Assembly (NCBI GenBank): GCA_013002165.1
Contig: JABDKO010000162.1
Span: 1-53,765 of the forward strand
Direction: 5' to 3'
DNA: 53,765 bases
Source of the DNA: Rhodothermales bacterium
GTDB lineage: Bacteria > Bacteroidota > Rhodothermia > Rhodothermales > JABDKH01
Notes under the pieces: generated by a model
Databases searched by the model: none
Seen by the model: only the letters and a program-made list of their open reading frames with translations
What the model was told of the DNA's origin: nothing
Position numbers and translations under genes: made by a program
Part shown: positions 8,659 to 16,809 of the stretch, piece after piece
How positions within the stretch are numbered: position 1 is the first letter of the stretch
Layout of the letters: every line of letters starts with the position of its first letter

Positions 8659-9177
8659 ATGCCACAGACAATCGGCGCTTTTCTCGCACTCTCGACAGTG
8701 ATGATGTTTTCACTCAACTATCAGCAGACAGCGATCCAAAGCAACATGAGCGCGGTCAACAGCGAAATGGAAGTTATGGCAAATGCCGTAGCTGCAGAGA
8801 CCATGCAGTACATCTCATCCAAGCCGTTTGACTCGAACACGTCCAACGATACAGTCACAGAAAAAAACGCAGTTTCGGCTCTGCTTACGAATCCAATTGC
8901 TTTTGGTCGTGACGGTGGATTTGCCGACGCAATGGATATCGATGACTTCCACGGCATGGAGCCCGACTCGGTCTGGTTTCCTGTTACTGATTCCGACGGA
9001 TTTAACTTTACTGTCAAAGCTACTGTCAGGTACATCGATGATTATGGCACGGAATCTCAGGTACCAACCTGGCTTAAGGAAGTCACTCTAACCGTTGACG
9101 GACCTGAGAACAACGGTCACAAACTTCTCTTTCATCCTGTCTCTGTAACACGGCAGTTTTCGCCACAGTGGTACTAG
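8659..9177 (+). CDS. Minor pilin, PilV/GspI-like (cassette 2)
   Basis: A 172-residue paralogue of the gene at 5283. It begins MPQT and keeps the hydrophobic helix (FLALSTVMMFSLNYQQ), the MEVMANAVAAETMQYISSKP helix, the DIDDFHGMEPDSVWF motif (DIDDFNRMAPDTLYF in cassette 1) and the terminal TRQFSPQWY. Only a three- or four-residue polar stretch precedes the helix. It heads a second transcription unit and probably occupies the same filament position as its cassette 1 counterpart in an alternative tip complex. Confidence 0.75.
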   Translation: MPQTIGAFLALSTVMMFSLNYQQTAIQSNMSAVNSEMEVMANAVAAETMQYISSKPFDSNTSNDTVTEKNAVSALLTNPIAFGRDGGFADAMDIDDFHGMEPDSVWFPVTDSDGFNFTVKATVRYIDDYGTESQVPTWLKEVTLTVDGPENNGHKLLFHPVSVTRQFSPQWY

Positions 9178-9233
9178 ACCAGGATACGATCACTTATTGA
9201 TTCATAGATCAATCAACTTTAGATACAAAGACA

Positions 9234-9866
9234 ATGCAACTGATCCTCGACAAAATGGCAGCAGCAGTAGTCACAGCGGTAGTTTTCCTTGTGCTATTCG
9301 GACTGCAGACTCGCGTTCAAGGCGACTCCATTGGAGAAACTGTGTCGTACATGGCAAAGAAACAGACTCTCGCTTTTGCGGAAGTTCTCGAGCGTGACTT
9401 CGCTAATGCGGGTTTCATGACGGCACCCGGACAAGACGCGATTCTTAAGTACTCCAATTCTACCGCCGATTCTGTGGAATACACGGAACTGATTGAATTT
9501 GTCGGAATGGGCTCCAACGGTTCCCAGGCAGGCATCAGGTACGTTACGAGTCAGGTTGACTCGACCTATTCGGATGGCAACGTCGTGCCAACCTTTGAGG
9601 TGCTTCGCTATGAGAATCTTGGCTCCGGCTGGAAAATTTCTGGAGGAAGTATGTCAACCCTGACAGATTTTGATATTTCCTTACTGGACGAGAACAACAA
9701 CGGAGCGAACATGAGCAATACTCGGAAGATTCGTATTCGCCTTGTAAACGCCGTAGAGATTAAAAGGTCTACTGACCGCAATTTTGTAAATGCTCGAATC
9801 AAAGATCTGCGTTGGGGAATTACTCTGACGCCACGAGGTTTGAGCCAGCAGTTGTACCAGGGATAG
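9234..9866 (+). CDS. Minor pilin, PilW/GspJ-like (cassette 2)
   Basis: A 210-residue paralogue of the gene at 5845. It starts MQLILDKM, has a hydrophobic helix (AAAVVTAVVFLVLFGLQ) and then VLERDFANAGFMTAPGQD, close to ERDVENAGFNIFPGED of cassette 1. The shared spacing and order in both cassettes show that the three-gene block was duplicated as a unit. No classical prepilin cleavage motif is visible. Confidence 0.74.
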   Translation: MQLILDKMAAAVVTAVVFLVLFGLQTRVQGDSIGETVSYMAKKQTLAFAEVLERDFANAGFMTAPGQDAILKYSNSTADSVEYTELIEFVGMGSNGSQAGIRYVTSQVDSTYSDGNVVPTFEVLRYENLGSGWKISGGSMSTLTDFDISLLDENNNGANMSNTRKIRIRLVNAVEIKRSTDRNFVNARIKDLRWGITLTPRGLSQQLYQG

Positions 9867-9918
9867 AACAACACACAAACATCAACGCACATCTTTATCA
9901 ACAAACAAGTCGTAAAAA

Positions 9919-11739
9919 ATGAGTCGAGGACTTTTATTCATAGTGGCCGCATCTCTTATCGGAGTGGGCTCTGTGATCTTCATGGGCCAAAAGTCTCGTA
10001 TAGCAGTGGACTCCGAGCAAGGGGAATACGGGTACCAGGTCACAGCACGAGAAATCGCGAAGTCGGGTTCGGACCGCGCTATCAGTGAGGTCAGAAAGGA
10101 CCTTACGGCAGTCACGAAGCAACGCAATGGGATTTCCGTCGCCGGCGGCGAATACGACCTTGATATCGTAGAACACAACTACGGAGAGCTTACGCTCGTT
10201 TCAAACGGTCGAAGCGGAAACGCCGAGCATTCAATTGAAACAGGGGTCATTTATGTTGCTCCTCTTGAAGCAGCGGTTGTGCTAAACGCATCCGAGGTTT
10301 CAACCAAGACGTCTGGTAGTTATACCATTTCAGGTGAGGATCACCGGGCCGAGCCCGCTTCTGACGATGATAGCGGAACCTCTGGTGGAAGCGGTGGAAG
10401 CGGTGGAAGCGGTTACTTTGATGGTAAGAACTTTGGTCCAGAGGTGGACTACTCTGCAGTTGGCCGAAGGAACGCCCGTAATCGCGGCTTCACAAGACCA
10501 GCTCGCGGCATCATGACCGGCTCGGAATCACACGCCAACATTGTCGCAGCCGAAATTGATGCGGTCAACGTAACCGGTGACGGCGGCGCAGGCAGCATCG
10601 GCTCGACGAGCCAGAAAGATGTATACGAGCAGATCTACACGCAGGCAATGAGCAACAGTTCAGTTCAGTTTCTGAGCGAGCCGTTTGCAGGATCATACGG
10701 GAGCAAAAACGACCCGGCTATCCTTAGTGTATCTGGCGATTTTGAGCCAAAGGATTCGTTCACTGGCTATGGTCTTCTGATCATCGAAGATGGTAATTTC
10801 GAAGCAAACAAACACTTCAAGTGGAATGGAGTGGTCATGGCACGCGGCTCAGGAACCTCTGAGCTCGACGTGATTGTTGACGACGGAGCGGAAATCCGCG
10901 GTAGCCTTGTGGCATACGAGAAAGAATCGGTACCCGTACCTGCGTGTCCCGTACCTTTTGATATCGACGGCCTGAACACCGTACCAAAGGTTGAATTCAA
11001 CGCTCGCTTTGACGTTGTCGGAGCAGCGATTAGTGCCGGAGGCGCGTATGATGTACCTGTTACGTCCGTAGTGCACTTCAATGGCGATCATGAAGAACCA
11101 TGGGGTAACTGGGACAAACCGACTGATGGCAACGTCAACAGGGATGGAGCCTACGTTTACGAGCCTAGTGATTCGTACGGCCCGAATACGACGATTACCG
11201 TCAGTGCGCGGTCCTGGCTGAAGAAAAAGGGCAAAGATGGTTCGAAGGACGATCACTGGAACATGTACATGGAGCAGGCTTCCGACGAAGGTGGCCAGCA
11301 GCTGCAAGTTCTCCGCAACGGTGACACGGCACCAGGCGTAGCCGGGTACCTTGGCCAGACGTCGGCAGTCGAGTTCCTCGCGGACTATCTGAATCTTGAC
11401 GGGACTATGAACCTTGCCGACAATCAGACGATTTACCTTTTCGAATTGGGATCAACGAATCCAAATTCGGCGGCGTTTGATATGCAGGATCTCGTTGTGC
11501 TCGTAACACTTACCGCAGCCGAAAGCGATCCGATCGCTGGTTGTGTAGCTGGTGGCAGTGCCGGTATCACTGGCAAGATTAACTTCGAGATCGGTGGCGA
11601 TGGGGCCGTACTATACAGTCCTGAAGCTATCGCCAAACTTGGCAAGAAGCTCCAGGTTATTAAGGACGCAACTAAAGTCACAGTCGTTTCTCAGAAGGAG
11701 AAAACGGACAGAGAAGCTTCGTCTCAGTCGATGAAATAG
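9919..11739 (+). CDS. Large PilX-like filament protein (cassette 2)
   Basis: A 606-residue paralogue of the gene at 6532: MSRG, hydrophobic helix (LLFIVAASLIGVGSVIFMG), TAREIAKSGSDRAISEVRKD, a GDFEPKDSFTGYGLLIIEDG segment, and the motif IYLFELGSTNPNSAAFD plus MQDLVVLVT near residues 503-530. Unlike cassette 1 it has an inserted Gly/Ser linker (GGSGGSGGSGG) near residue 160, encoded by a nine-base tandem repeat. The duplicated large subunit with diverged middle regions fits an adhesin with two specificities, which is an inference. A strong terminator follows. Confidence 0.7.
   Translation: MSRGLLFIVAASLIGVGSVIFMGQKSRIAVDSEQGEYGYQVTAREIAKSGSDRAISEVRKDLTAVTKQRNGISVAGGEYDLDIVEHNYGELTLVSNGRSGNAEHSIETGVIYVAPLEAAVVLNASEVSTKTSGSYTISGEDHRAEPASDDDSGTSGGSGGSGGSGYFDGKNFGPEVDYSAVGRRNARNRGFTRPARGIMTGSESHANIVAAEIDAVNVTGDGGAGSIGSTSQKDVYEQIYTQAMSNSSVQFLSEPFAGSYGSKNDPAILSVSGDFEPKDSFTGYGLLIIEDGNFEANKHFKWNGVVMARGSGTSELDVIVDDGAEIRGSLVAYEKESVPVPACPVPFDIDGLNTVPKVEFNARFDVVGAAISAGGAYDVPVTSVVHFNGDHEEPWGNWDKPTDGNVNRDGAYVYEPSDSYGPNTTITVSARSWLKKKGKDGSKDDHWNMYMEQASDEGGQQLQVLRNGDTAPGVAGYLGQTSAVEFLADYLNLDGTMNLADNQTIYLFELGSTNPNSAAFDMQDLVVLVTLTAAESDPIAGCVAGGSAGITGKINFEIGGDGAVLYSPEAIAKLGKKLQVIKDATKVTVVSQKEKTDREASSQSMK
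10384..10413 (+). repeat. Nine-base tandem repeat inside the cassette 2 PilX-like gene
   Basis: GGTGGAAGC occurs three times in a row plus a partial fourth copy, encoding a Gly-Gly-Ser linker. The unit is a multiple of three, so gain or loss of copies would change linker length without breaking the frame. Confidence 0.9.
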
Positions 11740-11764
11740 GCAGAATCAAGCTAAAGCTTGTTTC

Positions 11765-11796
11765 GGGCGGTTCCGTATCTACGGAGCCGCCCTTTT
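11765..11796 (+). terminator. Intrinsic terminator after cassette 2
   Basis: GGGCGGTTCCGTA (11765-11777) pairs with TACGGAGCCGCCC (11780-11792) with one G-T pair, followed by TTTT. It closes cassette 2 just before the convergent SprT-like gene. Confidence 0.88.
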
Positions 11797-11799
11797 GCT

Positions 11800-12453
11800 T
11801 TATATGGAATCTCCGATAGTCGCGGCTACACGCTCAAAAACAAAATCTTCGTTGTAGTCTCCATCGCTGTACTGTTCGCAACATTCAAGACAGGCTGATC
11901 CACGGCTCATCCTGCGCTGCCGCCGAACAACCAGTCTACAGTGCGGGCAACGATATGCGTACCTGGGTGCTGCCTCCGGAGAGGCCAGAGGAAGCGAGTG
12001 AGACGCTCTCTCACCTGGAATACCAAGGTCATCACAGGCACGTTTCCACTCAAACCCGTGTGGTGAGATATGTCGATCGCGATGCCGGTCGACGGCGACC
12101 AGATGTGCAAGCTCATGCCGCAGAATCTGGTTGACAGCAGGTACGCCCAGAGGAATAAGCTTCGGGTTCAGATCAATACGACAACGCTGCGAGTCGGCAG
12201 TGCCTGCAGTCGTTTTCAACCTGGGGTTCCACCATACGGTAACCCGAGAGCCAACCCGGTAACTTCGCACGTCGCAGGCAAGTCCTCTCGCTCTTTCAGA
12301 CAACACGGGATCACAATGCAATCTCCGCCGGGGGAGCACACGCCTGGACTCAGGCAGAGCCTCCGGTTCGCGTTTTTCTTCAAAAGCGTCGTCGACGACA
12401 TCAAAATTCAGGCTAAACTGCATATCCGCGAAAAAAAAGTGGCTCGTGGTCAA
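11800..12453 (-). CDS. SprT-like zinc metalloprotein
   Basis: A 217-residue protein. HELAH (about residues 114-118) is the HExxH-type zinc motif, and the later HGFEWKRACDDLGIP, with another conserved His, fits the SprT-like domain. A C-terminal zinc ribbon has CPHC and, after a short loop, CLECC. The SprT/Spartan family includes DNA-protein crosslink proteases and related bacterial proteins of unclear function. It is the only minus-strand gene inside the pilus cluster and separates cassettes 2 and 3. The start is uncertain: ATG at 12453 or at 12423 (MQFSLNF). The 194 bases upstream hold its promoter and the leader of cassette 3; I see no other gene there. Confidence 0.8.
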   Translation of the reverse strand: MTTSHFFFADMQFSLNFDVVDDAFEEKREPEALPESRRVLPRRRLHCDPVLSERARGLACDVRSYRVGSRVTVWWNPRLKTTAGTADSQRCRIDLNPKLIPLGVPAVNQILRHELAHLVAVDRHRDRHISPHGFEWKRACDDLGIPGERASHSLPLASPEAAPRYAYRCPHCRLVVRRQRRMSRGSACLECCEQYSDGDYNEDFVFERVAATIGDSI

Positions 12454-12647
12454 AAAACAGACATATTTCCTTCACGGAAATTTAAAACGGCTTTTCATGT
12501 GGTCGATACCCTTCTGGAAGCGTCAGAGCAGAGCGTCTTTCTGATCACGCGTCATCAAATCCATAACCGAACGCCTCCTGATGCAAATCGGGATGAATAC
12601 CAGGATTTGGACTCATATTCAACAAAGTCTGTCAATGGCAAAAAATT

Positions 12648-13799
12648 ATGGGAAAAGGTGTAGCATTACTAGTCGCTGCGTTGGGCTTGAGTGGAATATT
12701 TTACGCTAACAATGCGAGACAGTCCAGTCGCGATACGGGTCAGAAAGTGGCGACCCATCAGTACGGGATACTGGCACGTGAAGCCGCTCTTACGGGATAC
12801 AACCGTGCAAAGCAGGCCCTTTCTGAAGGTGACCTGAACGACATTACCGGTTCATACGAGCGTGGCAATTACGGAGTCCAGTTCGTCAACAACGGTAGCT
12901 TGACAAAGATCACTTCGATTGGATACATGCTTGACGGTCGCGGTGAAACGGTCACGTATCAGATCAGTGCGGAATACAAACTTGTCACGGGTGCCATGTC
13001 TGAAACGGCACCACCTCACATGAACTATGCACTGCTCACGGAAGAGGATCTTAACATCAATGGTGCTTTTGTCACCGAAGTCCTGGTTACCGGAGAGGCG
13101 GGTGCGGAGCTGAATGCAAATATGCATACGAATGGAAACCTTCACATAGACGGTAACAAGGCTAGCGTAGAAGGATTTGGCACTTACGTAGGTTCCGGAT
13201 CGTCTAATCCGAATAAGGCGCTGCAGGGAACGTTTGAGCCAAACTACAACCCTACAAGTCTTGACGGTGCCTACCAGGCAGGAAGAGTAGACATTCCAGT
13301 TTTTGATTCTGCTCTGTACACAAGCGAGGTAGCGGTCGACGCTACGACAGTTGGAGATGTTATACTGTCCGGCGACTACGATCTAGGAGGAACCCGGGAG
13401 GATCCTTACATCTGGCATGTCACGGGCAATGTTTCATCGACAGGAGGAACCACCCTCGACGGGTACGTCATGTTCATCGTAGATGGTGAGGTTTCTTTGA
13501 CAGGAAACGTCGAGATGGGTGACCCGGGATATTCGGGACCAGACGAAAGCAGCGTTGCATTCTATGCCGGCGGCGACGTTGAGTTAGGGGGTAATAGCGA
13601 AATCTACGGACAGATATATACGTCGGGCGATGTCTTGCTGCACGGGACTCCGGAAGTATATGGTAGCATTACAACTTCAGGCACTGCAACCCTGTCGGGC
13701 ACACCAGATATTTATTTTAGAGAGTCGTCGCCAGCACTCACGACGATCTGGCAGAGTACGGAAGATTCTTACCGACTCGTAGCATATAACGAGTTGTAG
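12648..13799 (+). CDS. PilX-like filament protein with beta-helix-like tail (cassette 3)
   Basis: A 383-residue protein. MGKG is followed by a hydrophobic helix (VALLVAALGLSGIFYANNA) and ILAREAALTGYNRAKQALSE, matching the helix after the membrane segment in the other PilX-like proteins. The C-terminal third repeats short strands such as GDVELGGNSEIYG, GDVLLHGTPEVYG and GTATLSGTPDIYF, suggesting a small beta-solenoid. It lacks the IYLFELGSTNPNS motif of the two larger paralogues. In this cassette the PilX-like gene comes first, before the PilV-like and PilW-like genes. It overlaps no neighbour and has no clear Shine-Dalgarno. Confidence 0.68.
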   Translation: MGKGVALLVAALGLSGIFYANNARQSSRDTGQKVATHQYGILAREAALTGYNRAKQALSEGDLNDITGSYERGNYGVQFVNNGSLTKITSIGYMLDGRGETVTYQISAEYKLVTGAMSETAPPHMNYALLTEEDLNINGAFVTEVLVTGEAGAELNANMHTNGNLHIDGNKASVEGFGTYVGSGSSNPNKALQGTFEPNYNPTSLDGAYQAGRVDIPVFDSALYTSEVAVDATTVGDVILSGDYDLGGTREDPYIWHVTGNVSSTGGTTLDGYVMFIVDGEVSLTGNVEMGDPGYSGPDESSVAFYAGGDVELGGNSEIYGQIYTSGDVLLHGTPEVYGSITTSGTATLSGTPDIYFRESSPALTTIWQSTEDSYRLVAYNEL

Positions 13800-13885
13800 T
13801 CTCCAAAGAACAGCTGGTCGTGCCCGGACCGTAATCGTTTCCGGTCACCGTGCCAGGAAAAAACACATTTTCACCGGTAAACGAA

Positions 13886-14404
13886 ATGCCACAAACAATG
13901 ATAGCCATATTGTCGATGACGGTCGCGTCACTGTTCACATTCAATCAGCATAAGAATGCACTTGTTTTGCGGATGGACATGATATCGCGAGACATGGAGT
14001 TGCGGTCTACAAATGTCGCTGCGAGCTTGATGGAAGAGATCGGAGCGATGGCGTACGATGATGCGACCAAGTCAGGTTCGATATCCAATTCTTCGGAGTT
14101 GACATTCGTTCAACCCTCTGAAGAACAGAATGAGGGTGGCGCAACTACTGAAGCTGGCGGAACCGACGACCTCGACGATTACGATGGGACAACGCTTAAC
14201 CGAACGCGAATGCGCAACGGAAAGACGATGACATTTTCGGCCACGACTGATGTGGAGTACACGACGGAGACGGGGCACTCTACAGATGGAGCGCCTTCAA
14301 AATTCAAAAGGGTCACGGTATCTGTCTCATCGACTGATGTCGCGATCGCAGATACCATTCGGATTTCTCGAATATTCGCATGTGGCGCCAGATGCGTCTG
14401 GTAG
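13886..14404 (+). CDS. Minor pilin, PilV/GspI-like (cassette 3)
   Basis: A 172-residue protein beginning MPQTMIAILSMTVASLFTFNQ, the same MPQT start and helix as the genes at 5283 and 8659. The following helix, MELRSTNVAASLMEEIGAMAYDD, keeps the PilV-like pattern. I chose the ATG at 13886 over the GTG at 13850 because of this match. The C-terminal region is more diverged than between cassettes 1 and 2. Confidence 0.72.
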   Translation: MPQTMIAILSMTVASLFTFNQHKNALVLRMDMISRDMELRSTNVAASLMEEIGAMAYDDATKSGSISNSSELTFVQPSEEQNEGGATTEAGGTDDLDDYDGTTLNRTRMRNGKTMTFSATTDVEYTTETGHSTDGAPSKFKRVTVSVSSTDVAIADTIRISRIFACGARCVW

Positions 14405-14433
14405 CAGGTACAAACGTTTAACGAGGTCACTTT

Positions 14434-15003
14434 ATGCAACTCATCTACGACAATATAGTAGCTTCCATGGTCGGGGCAGCAGTAATTCTTGTCATGGTTT
14501 TTACCAATCATCAGACGCAAATCGCTGCGAGCGAAGCTGCGGGTTTCTATATCATGCAACAGCAGTTAATAGACTTTACCAGCACGTTGCAACGAGATAT
14601 GCAGAATGTAAGTTCTGTTGTTGATACTGAAATGGCAGACTCGACGTTTTCTTTCTTTGCGCAGGTCTCTCCGTCGGATACTACCAAAATGCAGGTTATT
14701 TATTTGCGCAAGACAGTCGGCTCCCGGTATGTCGATGGAGCGAACGTACCGTTGTACCAGATTGAAAGGTACGTCAATGGCGCGATTGCAGGAGGTGGCA
14801 TTGCATCAGTCACTGAATGGTCCATTGAAGTTCTCAATGGTGAGGGTAACAGCATAATAGATCCCGCGAACGCAAGACAAGTCGCAATAAACTTTCGTGT
14901 CGTTCCTCCGATTGATGTCGAGGTCATCGAAGGTATCACCGTAGGAGATACACGATGGGAGACGACGTTCCATCCGACGATGCTACGCGACAGTTCGCTG
15001 TAA
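14434..15003 (+). CDS. Minor pilin, PilW/GspJ-like (cassette 3)
   Basis: A 189-residue protein beginning MQLIYDNI, then a hydrophobic helix (VASMVGAAVILVMVFTN) and QLIDFTSTLQRDMQNVSS, where the LQRD of PilW is kept but the A-G-F is not. The end, DTRWETTFHPTML, aligns with DLRWGITLTPRGL of cassette 2. It closes cassette 3, 48 bases before a strong terminator. Confidence 0.72.
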   Translation: MQLIYDNIVASMVGAAVILVMVFTNHQTQIAASEAAGFYIMQQQLIDFTSTLQRDMQNVSSVVDTEMADSTFSFFAQVSPSDTTKMQVIYLRKTVGSRYVDGANVPLYQIERYVNGAIAGGGIASVTEWSIEVLNGEGNSIIDPANARQVAINFRVVPPIDVEVIEGITVGDTRWETTFHPTMLRDSSL

Positions 15004-15050
15004 AGATCGAGTAGATCTTTCCTGGTACATGTCAGGCCCACCTGACTGCA

Positions 15051-15089
15051 CAAAGCCGATGAGGAGTCCTCATCGGCTTTGTTGTTTGT
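15051..15089 (+). terminator. Intrinsic terminator after cassette 3
   Basis: CAAAGCCGATGAGGA (15051-15065) is followed after one base by its exact reverse complement (15067-15081) and then TTGTTTGT. This long perfect stem with a T-rich 3' side is a strong terminator. Confidence 0.88.
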
Positions 15090-15331
15090 CGCATCGGCTC
15101 CGCCGGCAGACTTTCAAAGCTACGTGTCGATGAGATCTGGCAGATTTTTGTCATGGTCAAACTCGAACTCAGTCGTTGTACTGATTCGAAGGTTTGGGCA
15201 GGGAGCACGACAACGGCTCGCATAGCCTGCATAAAGCTATAAAACGGCTGCTTTATGGCTGTTAACCTTTCTTAAGGCACCCCCCAACTGGCCGATACGA
15301 AAAATGGGGTCGAGTGGCCGCTCAACCCTTT

Positions 15332-15337
15332 TATAAT
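15332..15337 (+). promoter_or_regulatory. Candidate -10 box for the pilT-to-secretin operon
   Basis: A perfect TATAAT lies 64 bases upstream of the pilT ATG, after a terminator. No good -35 is found at the usual distance, so an activator or another sigma factor may be needed. Confidence 0.45.
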
Positions 15338-15401
15338 ATGCTGATACGGTCAGTTAGAATCTGCGAAAGCACGAACAGCGACCCCCGATAGTCGCAACTG
15401 C

Positions 15402-16778
15402 ATGAACTCGAACTCATCCATCAAGGAAATACTTGCCCGTCAGGCGGCTGCCAAAAGGCAGTCAACGTCGGTTCCCAAGCCGACAGAACGATCGCCGATA
15501 TCACCTCCGGGATCGGACCAGGCGGGAACCAGCAAGATTGCCAGTTTCAAACTGCACATTCCACCGTTGCCGGAAGTGTGCAAGGAGCTCGCAGGCGATA
15601 TTCCATATGCGCTGTATGGCGATGACAGAATCCGATATACGCTTGAGCAAATCGGAAGCCTTTCTGATAAAGAGCGCACTGCGTTACGTATTCACGTTGA
15701 GCACTTTCTCAATCGCATGATCGAGGTCGATGCGAGTGATATTGACTTCGGCGGCACGTCAGCGAACAAAGGAATATGGTACCGGCTGGACGGAGACAAA
15801 AAGCCAGACGAATCCATGGGCGAGTATACGGTTGATGAAACCAACGTTCTGATTCTCAACCTGGTGAGCAGCGCACAGTTTGATCTCCTGTTCAAACGGC
15901 GGGCGATAGACATTTCCTATACCATGCCTGTCGAAGGTCGTGACGGTCGCAACCGCCGCCTTCGTTGTACAGTCTATTTTGACTTCGACCAGATTGCTCT
16001 CAACATGCGTCTGATCGGAGATATCATCCGACCACTCAAGTCGCTGAACTTTCATCCACGAATTGAGAAAGGTCTCCTTTTCCGCCACGAGCGCGACGGA
16101 CTAACCCTGGTTACTGGTGTTACCGGCTCCGGCAAAAGTACAACTCTGGATTCCATCATCGATGAGAACAACAAAGACGTTCACGGTCATGGAGTAATCA
16201 TTGCCCAGCCGATCGAATATATGCACTCGTCGAAGCGATGCATTTTACGGCACAGGGAAGTAGGCAAGGATGTGCCATCGTTCAAGGACGGAATTGTTCA
16301 GGCACTTCGTCAGGATCCGGATATCATCGTGATTGGTGAGCTTCGTGATCCCGAAACCATTTCAGCGGCCCTTGAGGTTACCGACTCCGGACACAAGGTA
16401 TTTTCAACGCTTCACACTTCGTCAGCGGTCGAAAGCATTGACAGGATGATTGCAGAATATCCGTCAGACGAACAAGAGCGCGTTCGAAACCGTCTGGCTG
16501 AAGTTCTGAAATGCGTCATCTCTCAAAAACTCCCTCCGAAGATTGGTGGTGGCCGAGTGCTTACCAAAGAGGTCCTCTGGATGACGTCTTCTTCACGCGC
16601 AGCGATTAAGAATGACAACACTTCGGAGATCTACCAGATGATGTGGGAGGGATGGGCCGAGGGTCAGATCACCCTCGAGCAGGACCTGGCTCGTCTTGTT
16701 AAAGAAGGGCAAATTTCGGTCGAAACGGCAATGGATTACGCCAACGTTAAACGACGCCTGCGTCAACTTCTCGGTTGA
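15402..16778 (+). CDS. pilT: PilT-like twitching/retraction ATPase
   Basis: A 458-residue ATPase of the PilT branch, which normally depolymerises pili. Walker A GVTGSGKST is at residues 239-247, Walker B QDPDIIVIGELRD near 304-316, and HREVGKDVPSF and FSTLHTSSAVESIDRM are PilT-type motifs. It has no four-cysteine zinc site, unlike PilB. It is about 90-100 residues longer than typical PilT, with a Ser/Pro-rich N-terminus and an extra C-terminal stretch. The Asp box reads AQPIEY (268-273) where PilT normally has EDPIE, so two acidic residues are lost while the later Glu is kept. It heads the operon with PilM-N, PilO-P and secretin. Confidence 0.9.
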   Translation: MNSNSSIKEILARQAAAKRQSTSVPKPTERSPISPPGSDQAGTSKIASFKLHIPPLPEVCKELAGDIPYALYGDDRIRYTLEQIGSLSDKERTALRIHVEHFLNRMIEVDASDIDFGGTSANKGIWYRLDGDKKPDESMGEYTVDETNVLILNLVSSAQFDLLFKRRAIDISYTMPVEGRDGRNRRLRCTVYFDFDQIALNMRLIGDIIRPLKSLNFHPRIEKGLLFRHERDGLTLVTGVTGSGKSTTLDSIIDENNKDVHGHGVIIAQPIEYMHSSKRCILRHREVGKDVPSFKDGIVQALRQDPDIIVIGELRDPETISAALEVTDSGHKVFSTLHTSSAVESIDRMIAEYPSDEQERVRNRLAEVLKCVISQKLPPKIGGGRVLTKEVLWMTSSSRAAIKNDNTSEIYQMMWEGWAEGQITLEQDLARLVKEGQISVETAMDYANVKRRLRQLLG

Positions 16779-16809
16779 TCACTAATAACTGTCAAATGGA
16801 TTCGTCAAT

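Larger units (their letters stand above)
15004..15401. other. Intergenic region between cassette 3 and pilT
   Basis: This 398-base stretch contains the terminator at 15051-15089, a possible hairpin at 15231-15256 (ATAAAGC and GCTTTAT) and a TATAAT box at 15332-15337. I see no gene. It separates the minor pilins from the pilT-to-secretin operon. Confidence 0.65.

Noticed and set aside
12070-12663. A 197-codon plus-strand frame opposite the SprT-like gene
   Set aside because: The minus-strand protein has HELAH and two cysteine pairs; the plus product is unrecognisable and overlaps the start of the next real gene.
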